Shown here: one piece after another, positions 15,222 through 23,512 of the stretch
Layout: each line of letters opens with the position of its first letter
Numbering within the stretch: the stretch's first letter is position 1
Assembly (NCBI RefSeq): GCF_046483665.1
Contig: NZ_JAWOCR010000007.1
Coordinates: forward strand, 1-64,000
Source of the DNA: Thiohalophilus sp046483665
GTDB taxonomy: Bacteria; Pseudomonadota; Gammaproteobacteria; UBA6429; Thiohalophilaceae
DNA length: 64,000 bases
Direction: 5' to 3'
The notes under the pieces: model-generated
Databases searched by the model: none
What the model was told of the DNA's origin: nothing
Seen by the model: the letters and a program-made list of their open reading frames with translations, nothing else
Program-made: the position numbers and the translations under genes

Positions 15222-16712
15222 TCAATGGGCCATCAGTTTATCGACGGCGTCGGGTTTGTCATGCACCGCGAAGCGATCCACGATGGTGGCGCTGGCCTCG
15301 TTGAGGCCAATCACTTCGACTTCGGTGCCTTCGCGGCGGAACTTGAGTACCACCTTGTCCAGCGCGGCCACCGCCGTGATATCCCAGAAATGGGCCTGAC
15401 AGAGATCGATGACCACTTTATCCAGCGCTTCCTTGAAATCGAAGAACTCCACAAACTTGTCCGCCGAGGCGAAAAAGACCTGGCCCACCACTGTGTAGGT
15501 CCGCGTCGCGGTTTCCTCGTCCCGCTCGGAGACCACGTATTTGTACTGGCCCACCTTGTTGGCGAAAAACAGCGCGCCCAGCAATACGCCGACGAACACC
15601 CCATATGCCAGATTATGGGTGGCGACGACCACCACCACGGTCGCGACCATCACGATGTTGCTGCTCATCGGGTGTTCCTTGAGGTTGCGGATCGAATCCC
15701 AGCTGAAGGTCCCGATGGAGACCATGATCATCACCGCCACGAGCGCGGCCATGGGGATCTGTGCCACCCATTGATCAAGAAACACAACCATCACCAATAA
15801 AAACACACCGGCTGACAGAGTCGAAAGCCGGGTGCGGCCGCCGGATTTGATGTTGATCACCGACTGGCCGATCATGGCGCAACCGGCCATGCCGCCCAGC
15901 AGGCCCGAACCGATGTTGGCGATGCCCTGGCCCTTGCATTCGCGGTTCTTGTCGCTGGATGTGTCAGTCAGATCATCGACGATAGTGGCGGTCATCAGCG
16001 ATTCCAGCAGGCCGACCACCGCCAGCGAGAGGGAATAGGGCAGGATGATCAGCAGAGTCTCGAGATTGAGCGGCACGTCAGGCCAGAGGAAGATCGGCAG
16101 AGTATCGGGCAGCTCGCCCATGCTGCCGACGTTGCGAATATCCAGATCCAGCCAGATGGCCAGCGCGGTCAGCACTACGATGGTCACCAGTGGCGAGGGG
16201 ATGGATCGCGTGATGTACGGAAACAGGTAAATGATCGCCAGTCCCCCGGCGGTCATGGCATAGACATGCCAGGTGACCCCGGCGGTGGCCGGATTCAGCT
16301 CCGGCAACTGGGCTAAAAAGATCAAAATGGCCAGCGCGTTGACAAAGCCGGTGACTACCGAGCGCGAGACAAAGCGCATCAGCGAGCCCAGCTTGAGATA
16401 ACCGGCGCCAATCTGCAGCAGGCCGGTCAGCAGGGTGGCAGCCAGCAGGTATTCCAGCCCGTGGTCCCGCACCAGGGTGACCATCAGCAGCGCCATGGCG
16501 CCGGTGGCGGCGGAAATCATGCCAGTGCGGCCGCCGGTAAAGGCGATTACCACGGCGATACAAAACGAGGCGTAGAGCCCCACCTTGGGGTCGACCCCGG
16601 CGATAATGGAAAAGGCAATGGCCTCGGGAATCAGCGCCAGCGCCACCACGATGCCGGCGAGCAGATCGCCGCGCGGGTTGCTGAGCCAGTTGGTTTTCAG
16701 GGTCTGGTACAT
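15222..16712 (-). CDS. SulP-family anion transporter with STAS domain
   Basis: Inner-membrane transporter of the SLC26/SulP family (sulfate, bicarbonate or chloride as family substrates). It has about 10-14 membrane helices over residues 15-400, the family signature near ALIPEAIAFSIIAGVDPKVGLY, and a C-terminal STAS domain (about 405-495: VVGQVFFASADKF...VVIDLCQAHFWD). The preferred start is the ATG at 16712 (MYQTLKTNW, 496 residues); the frame stays open to 16793, but the extra Arg-rich residues are unlike the family. It is followed at once by a universal stress protein. Substrate is unproven; bicarbonate uptake would suit an autotroph. Confidence 0.9.
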   Translation of the reverse strand: MYQTLKTNWLSNPRGDLLAGIVVALALIPEAIAFSIIAGVDPKVGLYASFCIAVVIAFTGGRTGMISAATGAMALLMVTLVRDHGLEYLLAATLLTGLLQIGAGYLKLGSLMRFVSRSVVTGFVNALAILIFLAQLPELNPATAGVTWHVYAMTAGGLAIIYLFPYITRSIPSPLVTIVVLTALAIWLDLDIRNVGSMGELPDTLPIFLWPDVPLNLETLLIILPYSLSLAVVGLLESLMTATIVDDLTDTSSDKNRECKGQGIANIGSGLLGGMAGCAMIGQSVINIKSGGRTRLSTLSAGVFLLVMVVFLDQWVAQIPMAALVAVMIMVSIGTFSWDSIRNLKEHPMSSNIVMVATVVVVVATHNLAYGVFVGVLLGALFFANKVGQYKYVVSERDEETATRTYTVVGQVFFASADKFVEFFDFKEALDKVVIDLCQAHFWDITAVAALDKVVLKFRREGTEVEVIGLNEASATIVDRFAVHDKPDAVDKLMAH

Positions 16713-16967
16713 GGTTATCGGTATTCCAGTTCGCAATTGTCGAGCGCCGCGCCGTGTACGAAGTCGACGCATCACGGCCGTCAGTGGCGGCAACGACCGT
16801 CAGGTCGGGAGAATGAAAGCATTGGCGGGCACCGCCGGTGCGCCGGTACCCGGACAGAAAGCCGGTCGTAGCGCGAGAGGTGCGGCGGCAAACGCGGCGC
16901 GCACTATAGCACAACGCGCCTGGCAAGGCAGGTGCGCCGCGGATGGTTCAGGGCGTATCATGGTTTT

Positions 16968-17321
16968 ATGAGCCTGAATGACACCGAGCTCGAACAGTTG
17001 CACGCCGCCCTGCAGGCCCAGCGGGCCGCGCTGGATGAGACCCGGGATACCAATGCCGAGGCCAGCTCGACCGTGGAGCTGGACCAGACCCGCGTCGGCC
17101 GCCTCTCGCGGATGGATGCCCTGCAGAGTCAGGCCATGTCGCAAGCCGCCGGCCAGCGGCGTGAGCAGATGCGGCTACGTATCGAGTCGGCACTGGCTCG
17201 AATGGACGCGGGCGAGTATGGCTATTGTCTGCGTTGCGAGGAGCCGATCGCCGCCGCCCGCCTGTTCGCGGATCCCGCTGCCACCCTCTGTATCCGCTGC
17301 GCCAGCGCCAGCGAACACTGA
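16968..17321 (+). CDS. DksA/TraR-type zinc-finger protein
   Basis: 117-residue protein with an N-terminal coiled-coil-prone region (ELEQLHAALQAQRAALDET) and a C-terminal four-cysteine zinc finger, CLRCEEP...CIRCA, as in DksA/TraR proteins, which enter the RNA polymerase secondary channel or act in related regulation. It lacks the DxxDxA tip motif of true DksA (no Asp pair at the turn), so a different role is likely. The start is ATG at 16968; a longer frame from 16932 adds nothing family-like. It stands divergently from sulP. Confidence 0.85.
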   Translation: MSLNDTELEQLHAALQAQRAALDETRDTNAEASSTVELDQTRVGRLSRMDALQSQAMSQAAGQRREQMRLRIESALARMDAGEYGYCLRCEEPIAAARLFADPAATLCIRCASASEH

Positions 17322-17340
17322 TTTGTGCAAAGGCGGTAAT

Positions 17341-17541
17341 TAAACGCTGAGGACGCGGAGACGCGGAGGCGCTGAGAAGTCAATATAGGGTGCGTCCCAC
17401 GCACCGTTTTTCTGCATTCGAGGTAAGCGTGCGTAGAACGCACCCTACCCACTATTCGTTGTAGGAGACCTGCCCTCTGGCCGATCTGCTTGTGGATGGT
17501 GCGATCGTCAGGGTGAATCGCCGAGGGGGCTCGGCTCCCAC
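17341..17541. repeat. Three adjacent intergenic repeat types upstream of clpB
   Basis: 17341-17376 is a run of ACGC(G/T)GAG words, a one-sided copy of the GCGGAG element. 17386-17447 is a small element with inverted ends TAGGGTGCGT (17386-17395) and its near complement at 17429-17447, each end being itself palindromic (GGTGCGTCCCACGCACC at 17389-17405). 17459-17541 has the TTGTAGGAG...CTCGGCTCCCACA form of a common REP-like palindrome. No gene was seen in this 345-base gap. Confidence 0.8.
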
Positions 17542-17594
17542 AGTGCTTTGCGCACGAGGATGGCTGCTTCGGATCTTCTGTTTTGCCGCCAAGC

Positions 17595-17620
17595 CTTGAA
17601 TCCCGCATAACCGGCCCTAT
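17595..17620 (+). promoter_or_regulatory. Sigma32 (heat-shock) promoter of clpB
   Basis: CTTGAA (17595-17600), a 14-base spacer, then CCCTATTTT (from 17615) match the RpoH -35 (CTTGAA) and -10 (CCCCATnT) elements with correct spacing. Transcription would start near 17628, about 40 bases before the clpB ATG. Heat-shock control is expected for ClpB. Confidence 0.85.
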
Positions 17621-17667
17621 TTTTGTTGGAGTATTTGAAATTTTATCCGCACAGGGGAAAACGAGTT

Positions 17668-20268
17668 ATGCGAATGGACAAACTCACCAGCAAGTTCCAG
17701 ATGGCGATCGCCGATGCCCAGAGCCTGGCGGTCGGCCGCGATCATCAGATGATCGAGCCGGTGCATCTGATGAGCGCCATGCTGGATCAGGAAGGCGGCA
17801 GCGTCTCGCATCTGCTGGCCCAGGCCGACGTCAACGTCAATCTGTTGCGCTCCCAGCTGGGTGAAGCGCTGGATCATCTGCCGCAGATCGAGGCTGCCAC
17901 CGGCGAGGTGCATATCTCCAATGATCTGTCTCGCCTGCTGAATCTGACCGACAAGCTGGCGCAAAAGCGCAAGGATAAATATATCTCCAGCGAACTGTTT
18001 GTGCTGGCGGCCGTGGATGACAAGAGCAACCTCGGAGAATTGCTGCGCAAAGCCGGCGCCACCTCCGGTACCCTTGAAAAAGCGATCGAAAATGTCCGCG
18101 GCGGCCAGCAGGTCGACGATCCCAATGCCGAGGAACAACGCCAGGCGCTGGAAAAATACACCATCGATCTGACCGAACGGGCCGAACAGGGCAAGCTCGA
18201 TCCGGTGATCGGGCGCGATGATGAAATCCGCCGTTCCGTCCAGGTCCTGCAACGGCGTACCAAGAACAATCCGGTACTCATCGGTGAACCCGGTGTGGGC
18301 AAGACCGCGATCGTCGAGGGTCTGGCGCAACGCATTATCAATGGTGAAGTACCCGAAGGACTGAAGCGCAGGCGTGTGTTGTCACTGGATATGGGCTCGC
18401 TGCTGGCCGGTGCCAAGTTCCGGGGGGAATTTGAGGAACGTCTCAAGGCCGTGCTCAATGATCTCTCCAAACAGGAAGGACAGGTGATCCTGTTTATCGA
18501 CGAGATCCACACCATGGTCGGTGCCGGCAAGGCCGAAGGTTCCATGGATGCCGGCAATATGCTCAAGCCGGCACTGGCCCGTGGTGAGCTGCATTGTATC
18601 GGCGCTACTACCCTGGATGAGTATCGCAAATACATTGAAAAGGATGCCGCACTGGAACGCCGTTTTCAAAAAGTGCAGGTGGATGAACCGAGCGTGGAAG
18701 ATACGGTAGCGATCCTGCGTGGTCTGAAAGAGAAATACGAAGTCCATCACGGGGTGGATATCACCGATCCGGCGATCGTCGCCGCGGCGACCCTGTCACA
18801 TCGGTATATCACCGATCGGCAACTGCCGGACAAGGCGATCGACCTGGTGGATGAGGCGGCCAGCCGCATTCGTATGGAGATCGATTCCAAACCCGAATCC
18901 ATGGACCGTCTGGATCGCAAATTGATTCAGCTGAAAATTGAACATGAGGCATTGAAAAAAGAGAGTGACGAAGCCTCGCTCGAGCGTCTTAACAAACTGG
19001 AAGACGAAATCGACAAACTGGAGCGTGAATACCACGATCTTGAAGAAGTCTGGAATTCAGAAAAAGCAGCTGTGCAGGGTACCCAGCATATTAAAGAAGA
19101 GCTGGAACGTGCCCGTATCGAGCTGGATACGGCGCGCCGTGCCGGAGACCTGGCACGTATGTCCGAGCTGCAGTACGGCAAGATTCCCGAACTTGAAAAA
19201 CAGCTGGACATGGCTGCCCAGGCGGAAATGCAGCAGGAAACAACCTTGCTGCGTACCTCGGTGAACGAGGAGGAGATCGCCGAGGTGGTCTCCAAGTGGA
19301 CCGGCATCCCGGTTTCCAAAATGCTCGAAGGCGAGCGCGACAAGTTATTGCGCATGGAAGAGGCCCTGCATCGGCGCGTGGTGGGACAGGACGAGGCAGT
19401 TAAATCAGTGGCCGATGCCATTCGCCGCTCGCGTGCCGGACTGTCCGATCCCAACCGGCCCAACGGTTCGTTCCTGTTCCTCGGCCCGACCGGGGTGGGC
19501 AAGACCGAGCTGACCAAGTCGCTGGCGGCTTTTCTGTTCGATACCGAGGACGCCATGGTGCGCATCGATATGTCCGAATTCATGGAGAAGCACTCCGTGG
19601 CCCGGTTGATCGGTGCCCCGCCCGGTTACGTCGGCTATGAAGAAGGCGGTTACCTGACCGAAGCGGTACGTCGCAAACCCTATTCGGTTATCCTGCTCGA
19701 CGAGGTCGAAAAAGCGCATCCCGATGTGTTTAACATCCTGTTGCAGGTGCTGGATGATGGCCGACTGACCGACGGTCAGGGTCGCACGGTCGATTTTCGT
19801 AACACGGTGATCGTGATGACTTCCAACCTGGGTTCACAACAGATCCAGGAGATGGCCGGTGAGGAAAATTACGATGCCATGAAGGCCACGGTCATGGAGA
19901 TTATCGGCCAGCACTTTCGCCCCGAGTTCATCAACCGCGTCGACGAAGTGGTGGTCTTCCATCCGCTGGCACGCGAACAGATACGCGCCATTGCCGGCAT
20001 CCAGTTCGATTACCTGCGCCAGCGCCTGCAGGATCGGCATATGGATATCGAACTGACCGGGGCGGCGCTGGACAAGATCGGCGAAGCCGGTTTCGATCCA
20101 GTCTACGGCGCCCGGCCACTCAAGCGGGCCATCCAGCAACAGGTGGAAAACACCCTGGCGCAGGAGATACTCTCGGGTAAGTTCGTGCCGGGCGATGTGA
20201 TCAAGGTCGATGTCAAAGACGACCGGTTCGTCTTTGGCAAATCCGATCGCAAGGCCTCGGCGGCGTAA
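17668..20268 (+). CDS. clpB: Protein disaggregase ClpB
   Basis: Hexameric AAA+ chaperone that threads and rescues aggregated proteins together with DnaK. The order is: N-terminal Clp repeat domain (1-145), first AAA+ domain with Walker A GEPGVGKTAI and GARF-type pore region, the long coiled-coil middle domain (about 405-530, LERLNKLEDEIDKLEREYHD), second AAA+ domain with GPTGVGKTEL, and a C-terminal D2-small domain. It has 866 residues from the ATG at 17668 (MRMDKLTSKF), which matches the family start and has GGGGA upstream; the frame itself opens at 17623. A sigma32 promoter precedes it and a GNRA-loop terminator follows. Confidence 0.97.
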   Translation: MRMDKLTSKFQMAIADAQSLAVGRDHQMIEPVHLMSAMLDQEGGSVSHLLAQADVNVNLLRSQLGEALDHLPQIEAATGEVHISNDLSRLLNLTDKLAQKRKDKYISSELFVLAAVDDKSNLGELLRKAGATSGTLEKAIENVRGGQQVDDPNAEEQRQALEKYTIDLTERAEQGKLDPVIGRDDEIRRSVQVLQRRTKNNPVLIGEPGVGKTAIVEGLAQRIINGEVPEGLKRRRVLSLDMGSLLAGAKFRGEFEERLKAVLNDLSKQEGQVILFIDEIHTMVGAGKAEGSMDAGNMLKPALARGELHCIGATTLDEYRKYIEKDAALERRFQKVQVDEPSVEDTVAILRGLKEKYEVHHGVDITDPAIVAAATLSHRYITDRQLPDKAIDLVDEAASRIRMEIDSKPESMDRLDRKLIQLKIEHEALKKESDEASLERLNKLEDEIDKLEREYHDLEEVWNSEKAAVQGTQHIKEELERARIELDTARRAGDLARMSELQYGKIPELEKQLDMAAQAEMQQETTLLRTSVNEEEIAEVVSKWTGIPVSKMLEGERDKLLRMEEALHRRVVGQDEAVKSVADAIRRSRAGLSDPNRPNGSFLFLGPTGVGKTELTKSLAAFLFDTEDAMVRIDMSEFMEKHSVARLIGAPPGYVGYEEGGYLTEAVRRKPYSVILLDEVEKAHPDVFNILLQVLDDGRLTDGQGRTVDFRNTVIVMTSNLGSQQIQEMAGEENYDAMKATVMEIIGQHFRPEFINRVDEVVVFHPLAREQIRAIAGIQFDYLRQRLQDRHMDIELTGAALDKIGEAGFDPVYGARPLKRAIQQQVENTLAQEILSGKFVPGDVIKVDVKDDRFVFGKSDRKASAA

Positions 20269-20273
20269 GAGCA

Positions 20274-20408
20274 CACCACCAAGACACAAAGACACCAAGT
20301 CTGAAAATAAATTTGCCGGCGAAAGCCGGCATTTTTATGTGTGCGTGATTTTTTCTGAATTAGAAAATATATTTTTGTTTTCCTTGGTGTCCTGGCGTCT
20401 TGGTGGTG
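20274..20408. repeat. Inverted-repeat element (CACCACCAAGACAC type) around the clpB terminator
   Basis: Left end 20274-20299 begins CACCACCAAGACACAAAGAC and right end 20382-20408 is its near reverse complement (reading CACCACCAAGACGCCAGGAC on the minus strand). The core is AT-rich and contains the terminator described separately. Confidence 0.85.
20314..20336 (+). terminator. Rho-independent terminator of clpB
   Basis: TGCCGGC (20314-20320), GAAA loop, GCCGGCA (20325-20331) and a following TTTTT form a compact GNRA-loop terminator 45 bases after the clpB stop. It lies inside a terminal-inverted-repeat element. Confidence 0.85.
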
Positions 20409-20420
20409 ATTGTTTTTATT

Positions 20421-21065
20421 TTAAAAGTGCATGTTCATGAGGCGCTGGCGGGCACGACGATATTCGTCCTGGGTGATGATGCCTTCGTCGGAGAGTCGGC
20501 GCAGTTCTTTCAGTTCGATCGCCAGCATCTCTTTTTTGTCAAAGGTAATGGCCTGGCTGGCGGCGAGGATGCGGGTTTTGAGTTCGGCGACGAAGTGTCG
20601 AAAGCTTTCGGGGTCGGGTTTGTTATAAAGCAGGCGTAATAACGGGCAACTGCCGTAGCGACTGCGAAATTCGGTGACATTGGGCGAGTAGTAGATAAAC
20701 AGAATCAGGCAGCCGCAGGTCAGCAGGATAAAGGTAATCAGAAATGGAAGCACCTGGTTCAACGTCTGGGTGGTCTGGTTCTGCCACAGATAAAAGCCGA
20801 ATAGCAGGGTGGTCAGGGCAAAGTAGGCGATGCCCAGCAGCCAGCGCCAGGCAATTCTTCGATGGCGAACCGGCCACGGCTCCAGCATGCCCAGGTTCAG
20901 GTGATAACTCTGGCGACCGAACAGATCCTGGTCCGCGACCTTCACGAACTTGTCGTTATAGATTTCGATGCGCCGCAGTTGCCCCATGCTGCGCGCGTGT
21001 TGGGACAAAACGGTGTTGATCCGCCGGGTGCCGACGCTGACGGTGGTTGTTTCGCTGGCGCTCAT
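20421..21065 (-). CDS. Membrane protein with C-terminal SHOCT domain
   Basis: 214 residues of unknown function. The N-terminal part (about 1-80) looks soluble. Two adjacent membrane helices follow (WLLGIAYFALTTLLFGFYLW and VLPFLITFILLTCGCLILFIYY, about 95-150). The C-terminus is a SHOCT-type helix pair (ELKELRRLSDEGIITQDEYRRARQRLM), a short motif commonly seen in bacterial membrane and toxin proteins that may mediate oligomerisation. It converges on clpB across a repeat element. The ribosome-binding site before the ATG is weak. No pathway can be assigned. Confidence 0.75.
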   Translation of the reverse strand: MSASETTTVSVGTRRINTVLSQHARSMGQLRRIEIYNDKFVKVADQDLFGRQSYHLNLGMLEPWPVRHRRIAWRWLLGIAYFALTTLLFGFYLWQNQTTQTLNQVLPFLITFILLTCGCLILFIYYSPNVTEFRSRYGSCPLLRLLYNKPDPESFRHFVAELKTRILAASQAITFDKKEMLAIELKELRRLSDEGIITQDEYRRARQRLMNMHF

Positions 21066-21236
21066 TGATTCTGTCTTGTTCTGTATTAGTCGTCCTGCAT
21101 CATAGCCCAGCCGGCGAGGTCATAACAGCCGTGCGGTTTGCATATTAGCAGATCATGATGCAGATGAACTTGTGCCCGGCGTGGATGTCCGATGGGGTAT
21201 CGTCGAATCGGGAACTGCTGATACGTTACTTCAAGG

Positions 21237-21338
21237 ATACTTACGATCAAGCCATCCGAAATAACCGACCCGGAACTCTATCGCCAGCGGCGCCGGTTTT
21301 TACGTCTGGCGGTGCTGCGCCCCCAGGCCAGACGCTGA
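21237..21338 (+). pseudogene. Decayed 5' remnant of msrP (yedY)
   Basis: One reading frame encodes ILTIKPSEITDPELYRQRRR followed by FLRLA, which matches the start of the periplasmic methionine-sulfoxide reductase catalytic subunit MsrP (typically IK.P..I..SEITPE.LY..RR.FL..A, including its Tat RR motif). The expected ATG reads ATA at 21237, and the frame ends in TGA after 33 codons, where the signal peptide should continue. There is no further molybdopterin-domain sequence. This is judged by eye on a short match. An overlapping frame at 21155-21424 has no recognisable features. Confidence 0.5.
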
Positions 21339-21583
21339 TGCAATCTGCAACAGGGGGTTGCATGGATCACAGGCGGGCTGCAATCCGCAGAACCGGTACC
21401 GGTTTTGTCGACCAATTGGCGTAAACGTATGCAATCCGGATAAAGTTTGTACTATCATGTCGCAATCCCGCTGCGAGGTCACACAATGTGATTCCGGTGA
21501 GCCGCCTGCAGAGACGGGCAACAACAAAAATACAACAGTACAAAACCAAGACTTACAATTTGAAGGTATACGAGGAGGACCGA
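21339..21583 (+). promoter_or_regulatory. soxB upstream region
   Basis: Noncoding by my reading. It contains three TGCAATC(T/C)G-like words (near 21339, 21379 and 21431) and must hold the soxB promoter, but I cannot place -35/-10 boxes convincingly. The soxB ribosome-binding site GAGGAG ends seven bases before its ATG. Confidence 0.4.
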
Positions 21584-23401
21584 ATGTCTATTAATCGCCG
21601 TGAATTTATCCAGCTGATGGGTATGGCTGCGGCTGCAGGCATGTTGCCGGGTTGCGACAACAAGTCGAGTGGCTCAGCCGGAGTGACGACCACCGGACAG
21701 GGCAAGGCGCCCGAGGATATGTACCATGTTCCCAAGTTCGGCAATGTCACTTTCATGCACATGACCGACTGCCATGCCCAGCTGAAACCGGTCTATTTCC
21801 GTGAGCCGAACGTGAATCTGGGGCTGCATGATGCCAAAGGTCGGCCGCCGCACATTGTCGGTCATGCCTTGCTCGACTATTACGGAATTAAACCCGGGAC
21901 TCCGGAGGCGCATGCCTTTACCTATCTGAACTTCGCCGAAGCGGCTGAAAAATACGGCAAGGTCGGCGGTTTTGCGCATCTGCAAACCCTGGTCAAGAAA
22001 CTGCGGGCCGATCACGGCGCCAACCGGACCCTGATGATGGACGGGGGCGATACCTGGCAGGGTTCCGGGACGGCCTACTGGACGCGCGGCAAAGATATGG
22101 TCGGCGCGACCAACTTGCTCGGCGTGGATGTCATGACCGGTCATTGGGAATTCACCTACCACGACGAGGAAGTTATCTCCAACGTCAAGGACTTCAACGG
22201 CGAATTTGTCTGCCAGAATGTTCTGGTCAAGGACGAAGCCAGCTTTGATTACAAGTTCGAGGACTTCGAGCACTTCGACATGAATTCCCTGCACGCCTTC
22301 AAGCCCTATACCATCAAGGAAATGGACGGGGGAATTCGTGTCGCCATTATCGGTCAGGCCTTCCCCTATACCCCGATTGCCAACCCCGGTGAGCGCTTTA
22401 TCCCCGACTGGACCTTCGGGATTCGTGATCAAGCCATGCAGGCGATGGTGGATACGGTACGCGAAACCGAGAAGCCCGATGCCGTGGTGGTGATTTCGCA
22501 TAACGGCATGGACGTGGATATCAAGATGGCCTCCCAGGTCAGCGGTATCGATTGCATCTTCGGCGGGCATACCCATGACGGCATGCCGGGAGCTATGGAA
22601 GTGAAGAACAAGGGCGGTACCACACTGGTCACCAATGCCGGCTCCAACGGCAAGTTCCTGGGTGTCATGCAGTTCGATATCCGTAACGGCAAGGTCCAGG
22701 GTTACGATTACAAGCTGCTGCCGGTCTTTTCCAACTTCCTGGAGCCGGATCAGGAGATGGCCAGGTACATCGAAGAGGTGCGCAAGCCCTACCTCGATAC
22801 CCTGAACGAAGAGCTGGCCGTGGCCGATGATGTGCTCTATCGCCGTGGCAACTTCAACGGGACCTTCGACCAGCTTATCTGCGATGCGCTGCGTGAAGTG
22901 GGCGGCGCCCAGATTTCCTTCTCACCGGGCTTCCGCTGGGGCACCACGGTATTGCCGGGGCAGCCGATCACGATGGAGCACGTGCTGGATCAGACCTGTC
23001 TGACCTACCCGGAAACCTACGTCGATAACCTGAGTGGTGAAAACATCAAGCTGGTCCTTGAAGACGTGGCCGATAACATCTTCCACGAAGATCCCTATCG
23101 TCAGCAGGGCGGGGATATGGTGCGTGTCGGCGGCATGGATTACACCATCGACCCGACCAGGAAGATCGGCGACCGGATCAAGGACATGCGTCTGGACGAC
23201 GGTACCCCGATCGAGGCCAATAAGGAATACAGCGTGGCCGGCTGGGCCTCGGTTTCCCCCAATCCGCGCGAAGGCAAGGATATCTGGGATGTGGTGGCCG
23301 AGTACCTGCGCGATCAGAAAGTGGCGAGCGTCAAGAAACTCAATACGCCCAAGCTACTTAATGTGCAGGGTAATCCCGGCCTGGCGGACTATAACGCCTG
23401 A
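21584..23401 (+). CDS. soxB: Thiosulfohydrolase SoxB
   Basis: Periplasmic dimanganese enzyme that hydrolyses the terminal sulfone from SoxY-bound thiosulfate adducts, releasing sulfate. A Tat signal (NRREFIQLMGMAAAAGM, Arg5-Arg6) precedes a calcineurin-like phosphoesterase domain with metal-site motifs MTDCHAQLKP, DGGDTWQGS, GHWEFT and GGHTHDG, and a C-terminal 5'-nucleotidase domain. It has 605 residues from the ATG at 21584, which has GAGGAG in place; the frame upstream to 21488 is spurious. It stands alone: no soxXA, soxYZ or soxCD lies in the window. A strong terminator follows. Confidence 0.97.
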   Translation: MSINRREFIQLMGMAAAAGMLPGCDNKSSGSAGVTTTGQGKAPEDMYHVPKFGNVTFMHMTDCHAQLKPVYFREPNVNLGLHDAKGRPPHIVGHALLDYYGIKPGTPEAHAFTYLNFAEAAEKYGKVGGFAHLQTLVKKLRADHGANRTLMMDGGDTWQGSGTAYWTRGKDMVGATNLLGVDVMTGHWEFTYHDEEVISNVKDFNGEFVCQNVLVKDEASFDYKFEDFEHFDMNSLHAFKPYTIKEMDGGIRVAIIGQAFPYTPIANPGERFIPDWTFGIRDQAMQAMVDTVRETEKPDAVVVISHNGMDVDIKMASQVSGIDCIFGGHTHDGMPGAMEVKNKGGTTLVTNAGSNGKFLGVMQFDIRNGKVQGYDYKLLPVFSNFLEPDQEMARYIEEVRKPYLDTLNEELAVADDVLYRRGNFNGTFDQLICDALREVGGAQISFSPGFRWGTTVLPGQPITMEHVLDQTCLTYPETYVDNLSGENIKLVLEDVADNIFHEDPYRQQGGDMVRVGGMDYTIDPTRKIGDRIKDMRLDDGTPIEANKEYSVAGWASVSPNPREGKDIWDVVAEYLRDQKVASVKKLNTPKLLNVQGNPGLADYNA

Positions 23402-23422
23402 ACGGTATTCTGATAAGGCAAT

Positions 23423-23452
23423 AAAAAGGGGGAGCAGATGCTCCCCCTTTTT
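23423..23452. terminator. Bidirectional terminator between soxB and hemH
   Basis: AAAAAGGGGGAGCA (23423-23436) and TGCTCCCCCTTTTT (23439-23452) form a perfect 14-bp hairpin with T-runs on both sides, positioned between two convergent genes. Confidence 0.95.
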
Positions 23453-23462
23453 TATGGTCAGG

Positions 23463-23512
23463 CTCTAGTTGCTGGTTGCTGGTTGCTAGCCCCTAGCCCC
23501 TAGCCCCTGCGC
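23463..23512. repeat. CTAG-rich repeat overlapping the hemH stop codon
   Basis: Tandem CTAGCCCC units (CTAG at 23486, 23493 and 23500, plus 23465) and TTGCTGG words. The hemH stop TAG (23486-23488) and its last codons are built from the tandem units, as at the 3' ends of bamD and pgeF. Confidence 0.9.

Noticed and set aside
16713..16793. Arg-rich N-terminal extension of the SulP frame
   Set aside because: SulP proteins start near MYQTLKTNW-like sequence, and no ribosome-binding site supports the longer form.
21155..21424. Open frame upstream of soxB
   Set aside because: No recognisable motif or ribosome-binding site. The msrP-like signature is in another frame.
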